This document shows, piece by piece, positions 28,013 through 35,334 of a DNA stretch of 35,334 nucleotides; within the stretch, counting starts at the first letter, position 1; every line of letters starts with the position of its first letter. Source of the DNA: Alphaproteobacteria bacterium CG_4_10_14_0_8_um_filter_37_21 (GTDB lineage: Bacteria; Pseudomonadota; Alphaproteobacteria; Paracaedibacterales; UBA11393). Under the pieces are notes generated by a model. The model was not told where the DNA came from, did no database searches, and saw nothing but the letters and a program-made list of their open reading frames with translations. Both the position numbers and the translations under genes were made by a program. The DNA is taken from contig PFNE01000041.1 of NCBI GenBank assembly GCA_002791835.1, positions 24,074 to 59,407 of the forward strand. Direction: 5' to 3'.

Positions 28013-29698
28013 ATGATTAAAAAAATATTTTTAGCATTAAGTGTTATGGCGGTTAATGGTTTTGCTACAAACCCAGCTCAAGGGAATTTTAGCTTGACCG
28101 AAACACCATTAGAATACATGAAAAAAATAAATCAAAAAGAAATGCTTGCAAAATCGGGGTTGCCAGAGGACGTGAAAAAAAATCTGATTTTAAAATTAAA
28201 TTGTACGCTTCTTAATCCAAAAGTGACTGCTGAAAATGCTCTTCGTGTGCTAAAGGACTGTACAGGTTTACTGGTAACGTTCAATGTTTTCCTAGATGAC
28301 AAGTTTACTTCACCTAAATATACCGTTAAAACCGCTAAAAGTGCCAAAGAAAAAACAATGGCCTTCTACAAAAATGAATTGTTATTAATTCACAATTTAT
28401 GCGTGCACTATGCGTTAATATATTATCAAGGTGATATTCCTGAAGGAATATTAGATGTTTTTCCTGAAGTAAAATCAGGTGTTCTTCCTGAAGGAGTATT
28501 AGATAATAATATTTTGCCGCGATTAGTACATTTAAAAACACCCTGTGGTTCTAATTTTCTTTGTATTCCTCGTGTGGAACCCGTTGACGCTATGCTGCAT
28601 TCATATGTAAGAGAACTATCCATATGCACAGATGGAGCAATTAGAAATGTAGATTTGGTATACTCAGGCAATATAGCAAATCATTCGTCTGGATTTTATT
28701 ATGATTTAGATAATTCTGAAGGCTATTCATTGGCTTTTGGAGCATATGCAGGGAAGCCAGGTTATCAAATGGGGGGTAGTCATATTGTATATTCTAATTT
28801 AGATAACATGCAGGAATTTAGTCGTTATCTATCTGAACAGAACAATCAATTGATAGTTTTTGCGATGTCAGCATTAGCTGAAAAAATAGGGGGGCTTGAT
28901 CAATTGCAAAAGATACGTAAAGTTGGAGAAATAGTTTTTATCCCTTTTCCCTTAACATCACAGGAACAGGAAGAAGCTTCTTACGGTGAAGATTTTTTTC
29001 AGGCGCAAGAAGCACTGGTGGTAATTGATCGTATGACCTTTTTACTGAACTTCATACCAGATCAGGTTGATGATATTGATCAACAAAAGGAAAATGATGA
29101 AAAACGTGCAAAGTGTTTAGAAAAAAAAAGTGCCGCAGAAAAAAGGTTGGCTGATTTGAGCAGAGAGTATGAAGCAAAACCTGAAACTTTGATTGCGACC
29201 ATAGAAGGAAAGTTGCTTGCGCTTCATGAAGCTGAGTACCAACAAACGATAGCCGATGAGCAAGCAAAAATATCTGCGCAAATAGTTGATAGAAGCCAGC
29301 CTGGTATTATGGGGGGTAAAAAACTATCACGCAAAGCAACAGCTAAAGCTAAAAATGATCGTGATGCAGAACAAAAATGTTTGCAAGATAAATTGGAAAC
29401 CGTCCGTAAGGAAGTATGTGAATCTTTTCTTGCGAAAATTAAAGGACGTCATCATGATAGAAGACTTGTGCTGAAATCTTTTCACGAACACCTAACAAAA
29501 AATGATATTAAATTTCATGAAACACAGGACGGATCGCACCGTGTTACCCATACTGAGGGTGCAAAGGCTCTATCAGTTGTTGAAGAACATAAAGGATCAG
29601 TCCCCTTTGCGCATTATTCTGGAAAAGTTATCCGTCATATGCTAAAAGTCTTTGGGGATGCTAAACAACACCAAACTTTAGCCGCCGCCGCTGTTTAA
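28013..29698 (+). CDS. Secreted protein with HicA-like C-terminal domain
   Basis: This 561-residue protein starts with a Sec signal peptide (MIKKIFLALSVMAVNGFA). The N-terminal half (about 20-345) matches no family I recognise. Around residues 140-172 it contains three to four 8-residue repeats with the core PEG/PEV. Residues about 350-480 are highly charged, Lys/Glu/Ala-rich and probably coiled coil. Residues about 485-550 resemble HicA mRNA-interferase toxins: helix LVLKSFHEHLTKNDIKF, then DGSH (506-509, the family histidine motif) and a beta-hairpin, then EEHKG and KVIRHMLKVFGDA, which recalls the HicA closing helix. No HicB antitoxin is adjacent. A Sec signal on a toxin-like tail would direct it outside the cytoplasm. 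The HicA resemblance is moderate and other double-stranded-RNA-binding-like folds are possible. Confidence 0.6.
   Translation: MIKKIFLALSVMAVNGFATNPAQGNFSLTETPLEYMKKINQKEMLAKSGLPEDVKKNLILKLNCTLLNPKVTAENALRVLKDCTGLLVTFNVFLDDKFTSPKYTVKTAKSAKEKTMAFYKNELLLIHNLCVHYALIYYQGDIPEGILDVFPEVKSGVLPEGVLDNNILPRLVHLKTPCGSNFLCIPRVEPVDAMLHSYVRELSICTDGAIRNVDLVYSGNIANHSSGFYYDLDNSEGYSLAFGAYAGKPGYQMGGSHIVYSNLDNMQEFSRYLSEQNNQLIVFAMSALAEKIGGLDQLQKIRKVGEIVFIPFPLTSQEQEEASYGEDFFQAQEALVVIDRMTFLLNFIPDQVDDIDQQKENDEKRAKCLEKKSAAEKRLADLSREYEAKPETLIATIEGKLLALHEAEYQQTIADEQAKISAQIVDRSQPGIMGGKKLSRKATAKAKNDRDAEQKCLQDKLETVRKEVCESFLAKIKGRHHDRRLVLKSFHEHLTKNDIKFHETQDGSHRVTHTEGAKALSVVEEHKGSVPFAHYSGKVIRHMLKVFGDAKQHQTLAAAAV
28430..28530 (+). 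repeat. 24-base in-frame microrepeats
   Basis: Units of 24 bases encode GDIPEGIL, DVFPEVKS, GVLPEGVL and DNNILPRL in a row. Units 1 and 3 are nearly identical at the DNA level (CCTGAAGGA followed by ATATTAGAT or GTATTAGAT), 48 bases apart. This looks like a tandem duplication that has diverged. Confidence 0.6.
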
Positions 29699-29761
29699 GG
29701 AAATAAATACACTATATTCATGTAATTTTCATATTTATTCGATTTTTTTATAAAAAACTCT

Positions 29762-29767
29762 TATACT
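29762..29767 (+). promoter_or_regulatory. Possible -10 of the RibH-like gene
   Basis: TATACT lies 35 bases before the start codon, in an A+T-rich region that lacks a clear -35 element. Confidence 0.3.
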
Positions 29768-29802
29768 AATATTTAAGGTTTGAAATAAAATTATTTAAAA
29801 TT

Positions 29803-30303
29803 ATGTCTTATTCATCGGCTGCACCACATATCGTTATTGTTGAAGCGCGTTCATATACTGAAATTGCAGATGAATTATATCGGGGTGCCGCTTTAGAATT
29901 AGAACATCATGGAATTGCACATAGCCGTATTACTGTGCCTAATATGCTGGATTTACCTATAGCCGTTCGCACGGTTATTGAAGCCACAAAAAATGGCAGT
30001 ATGGTCAGCACGGAATGGCGTAAGCCAGATGGGTATGTTGTACTTGGCACCTTGCTTCGTGCAGAAATTGGCTGTGCAGACTTGGTGTATCAAGAAGTGT
30101 TGCGGTCTTTAACTGATCTTTCTTGTTATTATACAGTGCCTGTATCTTACGGTCTTGTTGTGACAAATACAGTGGAACAAGCGATGTCTGTTTCTAATCC
30201 TCAGGCAGGGAACAAAGGTGGGGAAGCATCACAATCCGTTATGGCTGTTGTTGATCTTAAGAAAAAACTGGGTCTTGGATCGGGTGCAATTTTACAACCA
30301 TAG
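29803..30303 (+). CDS. ribH: Lumazine synthase (RibH) homologue with altered active site
   Basis: The family is 6,7-dimethyl-8-ribityllumazine synthase, the penultimate step of riboflavin synthesis. The 166-residue length is normal. The frame and scaffold are intact: HIVIVEARSY at 9-18, DGYVVLGTLLR at 76-86, and the phosphate-binding AGNKGGEA at 135-142. Conserved active-site positions differ: the substrate-stacking aromatic after VEAR is Ser17; the PGA(F/L)E motif reads PNMLD (46-50); and the catalytic-histidine position in GET-x-H reads AEIGC (Cys91). Such changes suggest reduced or different activity, or a purely structural paralogue. The neighbours usually seen (ribA/ribE, nusB) are absent. 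The symbol is used for family membership only. Confidence 0.75.
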   Translation: MSYSSAAPHIVIVEARSYTEIADELYRGAALELEHHGIAHSRITVPNMLDLPIAVRTVIEATKNGSMVSTEWRKPDGYVVLGTLLRAEIGCADLVYQEVLRSLTDLSCYYTVPVSYGLVVTNTVEQAMSVSNPQAGNKGGEASQSVMAVVDLKKKLGLGSGAILQP

Positions 30304-30380
30304 AAAAATTTTATGTGGCATTAAATATTTTTAACAATTTTTATGTTATTTTAGATTTTTGCAGATGTTCTATAGATAAA

Positions 30381-30496
30381 AGGCCACTAAGTTGCTGGCC
30401 TAGAAATTATTTGTCACCTCTGATTGTGGTTATATGAACGAATATACCCCCTAATATGTTCTTGATTTTATCGGTCTAAATACAACAAAGCTTTGA
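30381..30496 (+). ncRNA. Candidate structured RNA, copy 2
   Basis: Copy 2 of the element at 10005. The opening hairpin is stronger here: AGGCCA pairs with TGGCCT across the loop CTAAGTTGC. AATTATTTGT (30405-30414) then follows, and AAGCTTTGA ends it (30488-30496). Between them the sequence is diverged, but TAAT...CTTGATTTTATC aligns with TAAT...CTCGATCCTATA in copy 1. The hairpin is preserved with different bases, so structure rather than sequence may be conserved. The function is unknown. Confidence 0.4.
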
Positions 30497-30541
30497 TAAA
30501 TATTATATTTGGATAAAATAAAAATAAAATTCAACGTAATA

Positions 30542-30563
30542 AGTGTGACACGCTGCCTTTTTT
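30542..30563 (+). terminator. Possible terminator after element copy 2
   Basis: AGTG and CGCT pair (one G-T) over a 5-base loop, and six T residues start 3 bases after the stem. The stem is only 4 bp. It lies 46 bases beyond the element, a distance similar to that seen at copy 1. Confidence 0.3.
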
Positions 30564-30686
30564 ATTGTGCTCTGTTTAAAAATATTTAAATGTTTGAAAA
30601 AAAATAGTTTTAATTTTCTAATGATATTTAGCCTTGGTGATATTTCATGTTAGAGTAAATGTTATAGGGTTTATAAGAGTTATATA

Positions 30687-31976
30687 ATGTCTTTTGATAG
30701 TGCAACGCTAACGTATAAAGGTAAAACAATTGATTTACCTGCTTTAAAAGCAACGGAGGGAACGACAGTTCTTGATATTCGCGCCTTGTATAAAGAATTG
30801 GATGTTTTTACCTATGACCCTGGATTTACATCTACTGCGTCTTGTCATTCAAACATCACCTTTATTGATGGTGAAATTGGCCGCTTATTATACCGTGGGT
30901 ATAACATAGCTGATCTTGCAAAAAGTTGTGACTTTATGGAGGTTTGCTATTTATTGCTAAAGGGTGAACTGCCAACAGATGTAGAGCGTAAAGATTTTGT
31001 AAAAGAAATTAATAAGCACTCCATGGTCCACGATCAAATGCATAATTTTTTCAAAGGGTTCCGTCGTGACGCACACCCTATGGCCATATTAATTGGTGTT
31101 GTTGGGGCATTATCTGCTTTTTACCATGACAGCTTAGATATTAAAGACCCTGAACAACGTGATCTTGCAACTTACCGAATGATTGCAAAGCTGCCAACAC
31201 TTGCTGCTATGGCCTATAGATACAGCATGGGATTGCCCTTTGTTTATCCTAAAAACACATTAAGCTACTCTGCTAATTTTCTTCATATGATGTTTGCTAT
31301 GCCAACGGAAGATTATGCTATGAACCCTGTATTTGAAAAAGCCATGGACCGTATTTTTACACTTCACGCTGACCATGAACAAAATGCATCAACGTCAACG
31401 GTCAGGCTTGCAGGGTCTAGTATGGCAAATCCATTTGCCTGTATAGCATCTGGAATAGCAGCCCTTTGGGGGCCGGCACATGGTGGCGCTAATGAAGCAG
31501 TTTTAAATATGCTAGAAGAAATTGGCGACAAAAAAAATATTCCAGAATTTATAAAACGCGCTAAAGATAAAAATGACCCGTTCAGGTTGATGGGTTTTGG
31601 TCATCGTGTTTATAAAAACTATGATCCACGTGCCACTATTATTCGTGAAACGGCTCATGAAGTCTTAAAAGAAGTCGGTGGTGATCAAGACCCGTTATTA
31701 GAACTGGCTATGGAGCTTGAGCGTATAGCCCTCCAAGATCAATATTTTATTGAACGTAAATTATACCCCAACGTTGATTTTTATTCTGGGATTATTTATA
31801 AAGCGATGGGTATTCCTGCTTCTATGTTTACGGTTTTATTTGCTGTTGGGCGCACTGTTGGGTGGATTGCACAGTGGCGTGAAATGATTGAAGATCCAAG
31901 CCAAAAAATTGGTCGTCCGCGTCAATTATATAGGGGGAAACAAGAGCGCGCGTTTAAAACTGTGGCCAATAGATAG
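30687..31976 (+). CDS. gltA: Citrate synthase
   Basis: GltA condenses oxaloacetate and acetyl-CoA to citrate, the entry step of the TCA cycle. The 429-residue length and the N-terminal beta domain ([13 protein letters not shown]) mark the hexameric Gram-negative type, often NADH-sensitive. The catalytic triad is present: His265 in [10 protein letters not shown], His306 in GFGHRVYK and Asp364 in PNVDFYSG. Arginine-containing substrate segments ([28 protein letters not shown]) are also intact. It is a single-gene unit, with the RNA-like element upstream and a hairpin followed by a tRNA gene downstream. Confidence 0.97.
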   Translation: MSFDSATLTYKGKTIDLPALKATEGTTVLDIRALYKELDVFTYDPGFTSTASCHSNITFIDGEIGRLLYRGYNIADLAKSCDFMEVCYLLLKGELPTDVERKDFVKEINKHSMVHDQMHNFFKGFRRDAHPMAILIGVVGALSAFYHDSLDIKDPEQRDLATYRMIAKLPTLAAMAYRYSMGLPFVYPKNTLSYSANFLHMMFAMPTEDYAMNPVFEKAMDRIFTLHADHEQNASTSTVRLAGSSMANPFACIASGIAALWGPAHGGANEAVLNMLEEIGDKKNIPEFIKRAKDKNDPFRLMGFGHRVYKNYDPRATIIRETAHEVLKEVGGDQDPLLELAMELERIALQDQYFIERKLYPNVDFYSGIIYKAMGIPASMFTVLFAVGRTVGWIAQWREMIEDPSQKIGRPRQLYRGKQERAFKTVANR

Positions 31977-31990
31977 ACTTTTATATTATT

Positions 31991-32010
31991 AAGGTTTTGC
32001 AAACCTTTAC
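31991..32010 (+). terminator. Terminator-like hairpin after gltA
   Basis: A perfect 7-bp stem, AAGGTTT/AAACCTT, has the 3-base loop TGC. It starts 15 bases after the gltA stop and is followed by TAC, so the T-run is poor. Confidence 0.45.
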
Positions 32011-32059
32011 GTGATAGGATAAAATATGTTTAGATGTTTAAGTATTAAACACATTTTTT

Positions 32060-32136
32060 GCGCCCTTAGCTCAGCTGGATAGAGCGGCGGCCTTCTAAGC
32101 CGTAGGTCAGAGGTTCGAATCCTCTAGGGCGCACCA
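32060..32136 (+). tRNA. tRNA-Arg (UCU)
   Basis: A complete cloverleaf with encoded CCA, 77 bases. The acceptor GCGCCCT (32060-32066) pairs with AGGGCGC (32126-32132), followed by discriminator A and CCA. The D arm is GCTC/GAGC. The anticodon stem GCGGC/GCCGT carries the loop CTTCTAA, giving anticodon TCT (Arg, AGA/AGG codons). The T arm AGAGG/CCTCT has GTTCGAATC-type loop features. It lies between gltA and tsaB. Confidence 0.97.
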
Positions 32137-32152
32137 TTTTTATTAATAGCAT

Positions 32153-32713
32153 ATGAAAATTCTAGGACTCTACACGCATTTAAATAACGTGCATATATAT
32201 ATGTCTGACGGTCAGCAGGTATTTTATGAAGAACAACTTATTTTTGAAGAGCGGGCTTTAAGTATACAGCTGCCAATTTTACTAAAAAAAATTACCCAAG
32301 ACTCTAAATTTTCTTGCATTGCTTTGCAAAATGGTCCAGGTGCCTTTACCAGCTTGCGTGTAACTTTAGCTTTTGTTCAGGGTTTATGCACAGGGTGGGG
32401 GATTCCTATTTATGCATGCTCTCATTTTGATTTGCTAAAAAATGCGTATACTATTCAAAATGGTACGATTGCTGTTCAAAATAAAGCAGCACTTCTACCA
32501 GCCGTCAGCGTGAAAGACGGTTTTTTGGGTGAACCTATTCAGCTGCCTGCACAAGAAACAGACGTGTCGCTTATACGCCCCAATGAAAGTGATACTGTAA
32601 ATTTGGGGAAAATTCTTTATGACATGGCGATACAAAATAAATCAGATTGGATTAAGGCTATTCAGCTTGCCCCTAATTATTGTTTTCTGCCAGCTTATAA
32701 AAAAGCGCCGTAA
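32153..32713 (+). CDS. tsaB: tRNA threonylcarbamoyladenosine biosynthesis protein TsaB
   Basis: TsaB is the scaffold partner of TsaD in making the t6A37 modification of tRNAs that read ANN codons. The 186-residue product shows the family core NGPGAFTSLRVTLAFVQGL (about 60-78), equivalent to the usual GPGSFTGLRIGLA, and an ASKHA-type fold. The N-terminal motif, usually ILALDTS, reads ILGLYTHLN, so the nucleotide-site aspartate is missing. TsaB is known to be catalytically degenerate and tolerates this. It begins 17 bases after the tRNA gene. The usual neighbour rimI is not present, and the next gene is a phosphofructokinase. Divergent but recognisable. Confidence 0.8.
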   Translation: MKILGLYTHLNNVHIYMSDGQQVFYEEQLIFEERALSIQLPILLKKITQDSKFSCIALQNGPGAFTSLRVTLAFVQGLCTGWGIPIYACSHFDLLKNAYTIQNGTIAVQNKAALLPAVSVKDGFLGEPIQLPAQETDVSLIRPNESDTVNLGKILYDMAIQNKSDWIKAIQLAPNYCFLPAYKKAP

Positions 32714-32796
32714 CGCAGCATTTGTAAAAATAACAACCATGATGTTTAAGTAATGTGATAGTATTAAATGCATACTTATGAAAATTTTAAAAGATT

Positions 32797-33867
32797 ATGT
32801 CTAAAAAGCGTATTGGTGTTTTAACGAGTGGTGGTGATTGTGCAGGGCTTAATGCATGCATACGATCTATTGTATTGCATGCAAAGGGTGACTATAACTG
32901 GGATGTTTTTGGCATTCGTAATGGTACATTAGCAACGCCTGTATATGCCTTAGAATTAGATGAAAACATGTGTTCAACAGCGATGATGCGCAGTGGTGGC
33001 ACAATGCTTGGTAGTACCAATCGATCTGCAGATATATTTAATCGTGATGGATCACCCTCAGACTATGCGCAAAACTTTGTAAAAGGTTATCAAGAACTGG
33101 GACTAGATGCTTTAATTGGCATTGGTGGTGATGGCAGTATGAAGATACTGCGCAATTTAGCACAAATTGGCAATCTTAATTTAGTAACAATTCCAAAGAC
33201 CATTGATAATGATTTAGGTCATACCGAAAAGGCTATTGGCTTTACAACGGCGGTTGAGGTTGCAACAGAAGCTTTGGATCGCTTGCAAGCAACAGCAGCA
33301 AGCCATCAGCGCGTGATGATATTAGAAGTTATGGGGCGTGATGCCGGCCATATTGCTTTAAATGCAGGTCTTGCTGGTGGCGCAGATGTTATTTTAATTC
33401 CTGAAATTCCTTATTCAGTAGAAGGGGTTTGTGACCATATTAAAAAAATTAAAATGGGTGGCCGTAATTTTGCCCTTATAGTTGTTGCTGAATCTGTTAA
33501 AAAAGAATCAGGAGAGTCTGCAACTGTTAATAAAGATGGGGATCGTCAGCGTTACGGGGGCATTGGCCATTATTTGAATGAACAGATTGAACATTGTATT
33601 AATGCCGAAACACGTGTCACTGTTTTAGGGCATGTTCAGCGTGGTGGTCAACCTTCTGCGTGGGATAGGATTATGGCATCAGCCTTGGGAATGGGAGCTG
33701 TTGACCTGATTTATAAACAAAAATACGATCATATGGTTGCTTGGTCTAATAGAGAAATTATAGAGGTTCCTATTCAAGATGCTATTGCTGGTTATCAAGC
33801 AGTTAATAAAAATGATATTTTAGTAAAAACAGCCCAAGGGCTTGGGATATATGTAGGGAAAATATAA
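32797..33867 (+). CDS. 6-phosphofructokinase family enzyme
   Basis: Phosphorylates fructose 6-phosphate at C1 in glycolysis, using ATP or pyrophosphate. The 356-residue length is typical of group III/mixed-substrate enzymes. The nucleotide-binding start is GVLTSGGDCAGLNACIR (7-23). The donor-site motif is GGDGS (110-114), with glycine (Gly113) at the position equivalent to E. coli 104, as in ATP enzymes. The next motif is PKTIDND (133-139), with Lys134 at the position equivalent to 124, as in PPi enzymes. Asp137 is the catalytic base. MGRDAGH is at 179-185. The Gly-Lys combination leaves the donor undetermined, so neither pfkA nor pfp is assigned. The stop codon is 2 bases before the next gene's start. 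Confidence 0.9.
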   Translation: MSKKRIGVLTSGGDCAGLNACIRSIVLHAKGDYNWDVFGIRNGTLATPVYALELDENMCSTAMMRSGGTMLGSTNRSADIFNRDGSPSDYAQNFVKGYQELGLDALIGIGGDGSMKILRNLAQIGNLNLVTIPKTIDNDLGHTEKAIGFTTAVEVATEALDRLQATAASHQRVMILEVMGRDAGHIALNAGLAGGADVILIPEIPYSVEGVCDHIKKIKMGGRNFALIVVAESVKKESGESATVNKDGDRQRYGGIGHYLNEQIEHCINAETRVTVLGHVQRGGQPSAWDRIMASALGMGAVDLIYKQKYDHMVAWSNREIIEVPIQDAIAGYQAVNKNDILVKTAQGLGIYVGKI

Positions 33868-33869
33868 TC

Positions 33870-34790
33870 ATGCTATCTAAGGTATTAACATGTGATCAAG
33901 ATGATATTCGCGTTGATCGTTTTGTCAGAAGGCACTTTCCAAATTTTCCACAAAGTATTTTAGAAAAAGCCTTGCGTGGTAAGCACATAAAAGTAAATGA
34001 CCTAAAAGCAAAAAGTAATGATCGGTTGAAGAAAGAAGATCAAGTATCCTTTTTAAAAGATTACGCGCAGTTTGAAACGGTAGTTGATCAAACCGAAACG
34101 CGCGTTTTGTCAAAAACTGACCGTCAATTTATTGAAGACCGCATTATTTTTGAGGATGAAGATTTTTGTGTGTTTAATAAACCATCTGGTCTTGCTGTTC
34201 AGGGTGGAAGCGGTATTAAGCGACATGTAGATGGTTTGTTTAAATATTTCAAAGAGGGTATTACATATCGTTTAGTTCATCGCTTAGATCGCGATACCAG
34301 TGGCGTATTAATCTTAGCGAAAACAGCTGAAACAGCGCAGTATTTTGCAAATTTATTTAAAACACGGAAAATTCAAAAGTCCTATTTAGCTTTGGTTCAT
34401 GGGCGTATTAAAAACCAAAAAGGCACAATTGACGCCCCGCTAAAAAAAGATATGTGTGATGACATTGAAAAAATGATTGTATCCGATGATGGAAAAGAGG
34501 CCATCACCAAGTATAGAGAACTTGCAAAAAATGGGCGCCTAACGCTTGTTCAACTGCAACCTTTAACGGGTAGAACCCATCAATTGCGTGTTCATATGCA
34601 ACACCTTGGTTATCCCATCGTTGGGGACTATAAGTATGGTGCGCCAAAAAATAAGCAAAAAAACCGCCTGCATTTACATGCATATTCGGTGACCTTCCCT
34701 TACGGTAATAGACAAAAAGAAATTATGTTTAAGGCTGATATTACTGAAAAAGATATGTTTGAAATGGTGGATGATTATCTGCAACCATAA
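33870..34790 (+). CDS. RluA-family pseudouridine synthase
   Basis: Converts uridine to pseudouridine in RNA, probably 23S rRNA (RluC/RluD-like). The protein has 306 residues. An N-terminal S4 RNA-binding domain (about 12-70; VDRFVRRHFPNF) is followed by the catalytic domain. HRLDRDTSG at 137-145 holds the catalytic aspartate (Asp140). LTGRTHQLRVHMQHLGYPIVGD near 235-255 is the conserved substrate-binding stretch. The RluC versus RluD assignment, and so the target bases, cannot be decided from sequence alone. It starts 2 bases after the phosphofructokinase stop, so the two are co-transcribed. Confidence 0.93.
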   Translation: MLSKVLTCDQDDIRVDRFVRRHFPNFPQSILEKALRGKHIKVNDLKAKSNDRLKKEDQVSFLKDYAQFETVVDQTETRVLSKTDRQFIEDRIIFEDEDFCVFNKPSGLAVQGGSGIKRHVDGLFKYFKEGITYRLVHRLDRDTSGVLILAKTAETAQYFANLFKTRKIQKSYLALVHGRIKNQKGTIDAPLKKDMCDDIEKMIVSDDGKEAITKYRELAKNGRLTLVQLQPLTGRTHQLRVHMQHLGYPIVGDYKYGAPKNKQKNRLHLHAYSVTFPYGNRQKEIMFKADITEKDMFEMVDDYLQP

Positions 34791-34884
34791 AAAGGACAGC
34801 ACTAATTTTATAGTCATCTTTATTGGTATGTTGCATTCTAACATTTCGGGGATTAATTTCAGAATTAAAGCATAAGGATATTTT

Positions 34885-35334
34885 ATGATTACACTTGAAC
34901 TTGCAAAAAAGCTAATAGCCAATCAATTTCCTGAGTATGCAAATTTAGATATTGTTTCAGTTGAAAAACAAGGTCATGATAATCGTACTTATCGTTTAGG
35001 GGCAGATTTTCTAATTCGCATGCCAGTAGCAGGATCTTATGCATTAAAAGTGCCTACAGAACACAAGTTTCTGCCAAAGCTAGCTTCACAATTAAGTGTC
35101 ATTATTCCTGAGCCAATTAAAATGGGAGCACCTTCTAAAGATTATCCGTATCCTTTCTCAATTTATAAATGGCTTGAAGGTCAAAGCGCAAACCATTTAA
35201 CAATTTATGACCCCATATTAGAATCGATAGCACTTCAACTGGCAAATTTTCGGCTCTTTGCTATTTCCAGGAGTATAGAAATGACCGTGAATAAGGTTTA
35301 TAGTGGTGCAGTAAACTTGAAAATCTACAGAAAA
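34885..35334 (+). CDS. Aminoglycoside phosphotransferase-like protein, cut off by the window end
   Basis: The first 150 codons are open to the window edge. The start has a good ribosome binding site (AAGGA about 6 bases upstream). The N-terminus resembles the APH/choline-kinase-like family: QGHDNRTYRLG (about 34-44), FLIRMP (about 46-51), HKFLPKLA, then IPEPIKMG and YPYPFSIYKWLEG (about 92-104). After LANF (about 119-122) the expected continuation into a helix and HNF-YRGG is poorly matched (RLFAISRSIEM... then NKVYSGAVNL). Either the sequence diverges or it has a small frame disruption near 35244-35290. No substrate can be assigned. The family includes antibiotic kinases and many housekeeping kinases. 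Confidence 0.7.
   Translation, partial: MITLELAKKLIANQFPEYANLDIVSVEKQGHDNRTYRLGADFLIRMPVAGSYALKVPTEHKFLPKLASQLSVIIPEPIKMGAPSKDYPYPFSIYKWLEGQSANHLTIYDPILESIALQLANFRLFAISRSIEMTVNKVYSGAVNLKIYRK

Larger units (their letters stand above)
30304..30686. other. 383-bp gene-free region with element copy 2
   Basis: No gene is seen between the RibH-like gene and gltA. It contains an RNA-like element (30381-30496) resembling the one upstream of lgt, a weak terminator-like site (30542-30563) and an A+T-rich gltA leader. A -10-like TATAGA (30371-30376) sits just before the element. Confidence 0.7.

Noticed and set aside
28335-28541. Minus-strand frame with repeated LLQE/HL motifs
   Set aside because: It is the reverse-strand shadow of the 24-base repeats in the secreted-protein gene.

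Overview
The window reads as a chromosomal segment of an A+T-rich alphaproteobacterium. The evidence is the F0 ATP synthase operon with separate b' and b subunits and no F1 genes beside it, an aa3-type oxidase pair (ctaC-ctaD), and an flbD-flhA flagellar pair arranged as in Caulobacter relatives. The base composition, many small secreted proteins of unknown function, and several eroded enzyme homologues would suit a host-associated lineage such as Holosporales/Paracaedibacter. That placement is inference. TAA, TAG and TGA all terminate genes here, so the standard bacterial code applies.

Layout. 1-2.2 kb: uvrB (minus). 2.3-3.1 kb: a secreted-protein gene broken by one in-frame TAG. 3.2-4.5 kb: an RsmB/NOP2-type rRNA methyltransferase. 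4.7-6.6 kb: atpB-atpE-b'-b, then a strongly altered DXS-like gene and rsmD. 9-10.4 kb: a secreted Cys-containing protein and a 508-bp gene-free stretch that carries an RNA-like element. 10.4-15.3 kb: lgt, then a minus-strand run ctaC-ctaD-comM with overlapping junctions. 15.7-21.1 kb: gyrB, a secreted unknown, a MotA/TolQ/ExbB-like channel protein and bamD. 21.3-27.8 kb (all minus): an SH3 protein, dut-lpxB, flhA, flbD and an Hcp-like gene. 28-32 kb: a secreted 561-residue protein with a HicA-like tail, a RibH-like gene with altered active-site positions, a second copy of the RNA-like element, gltA and tRNA-Arg(UCU). 32.1-35.3 kb: tsaB, a phosphofructokinase, an RluA-family pseudouridine synthase and a cut-off phosphotransferase-like gene.

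Most genes are housekeeping: energy (F0, cox, gltA, pfk), envelope (lgt, lpxB, bamD), translation (rsmB, rsmD, tsaB, rlu, tRNA) and DNA (uvrB, gyrB, dut, comM). The parts worth a second look are four. (1) A diverged intergenic element occurs twice, upstream of lgt and upstream of gltA; both copies may fold and may end at terminators, and there is a partial third copy. (2) An orphan Hcp-like gene lies at the head of the flbD-flhA run and is divergent from a Sec-exported protein with a HicA-like C-terminus. (3) Homologues of DXS and lumazine synthase are full or near-full length but have lost key residues. (4) One gene has a single amber codon. No CRISPR array, insertion sequence, prophage or rRNA was seen.
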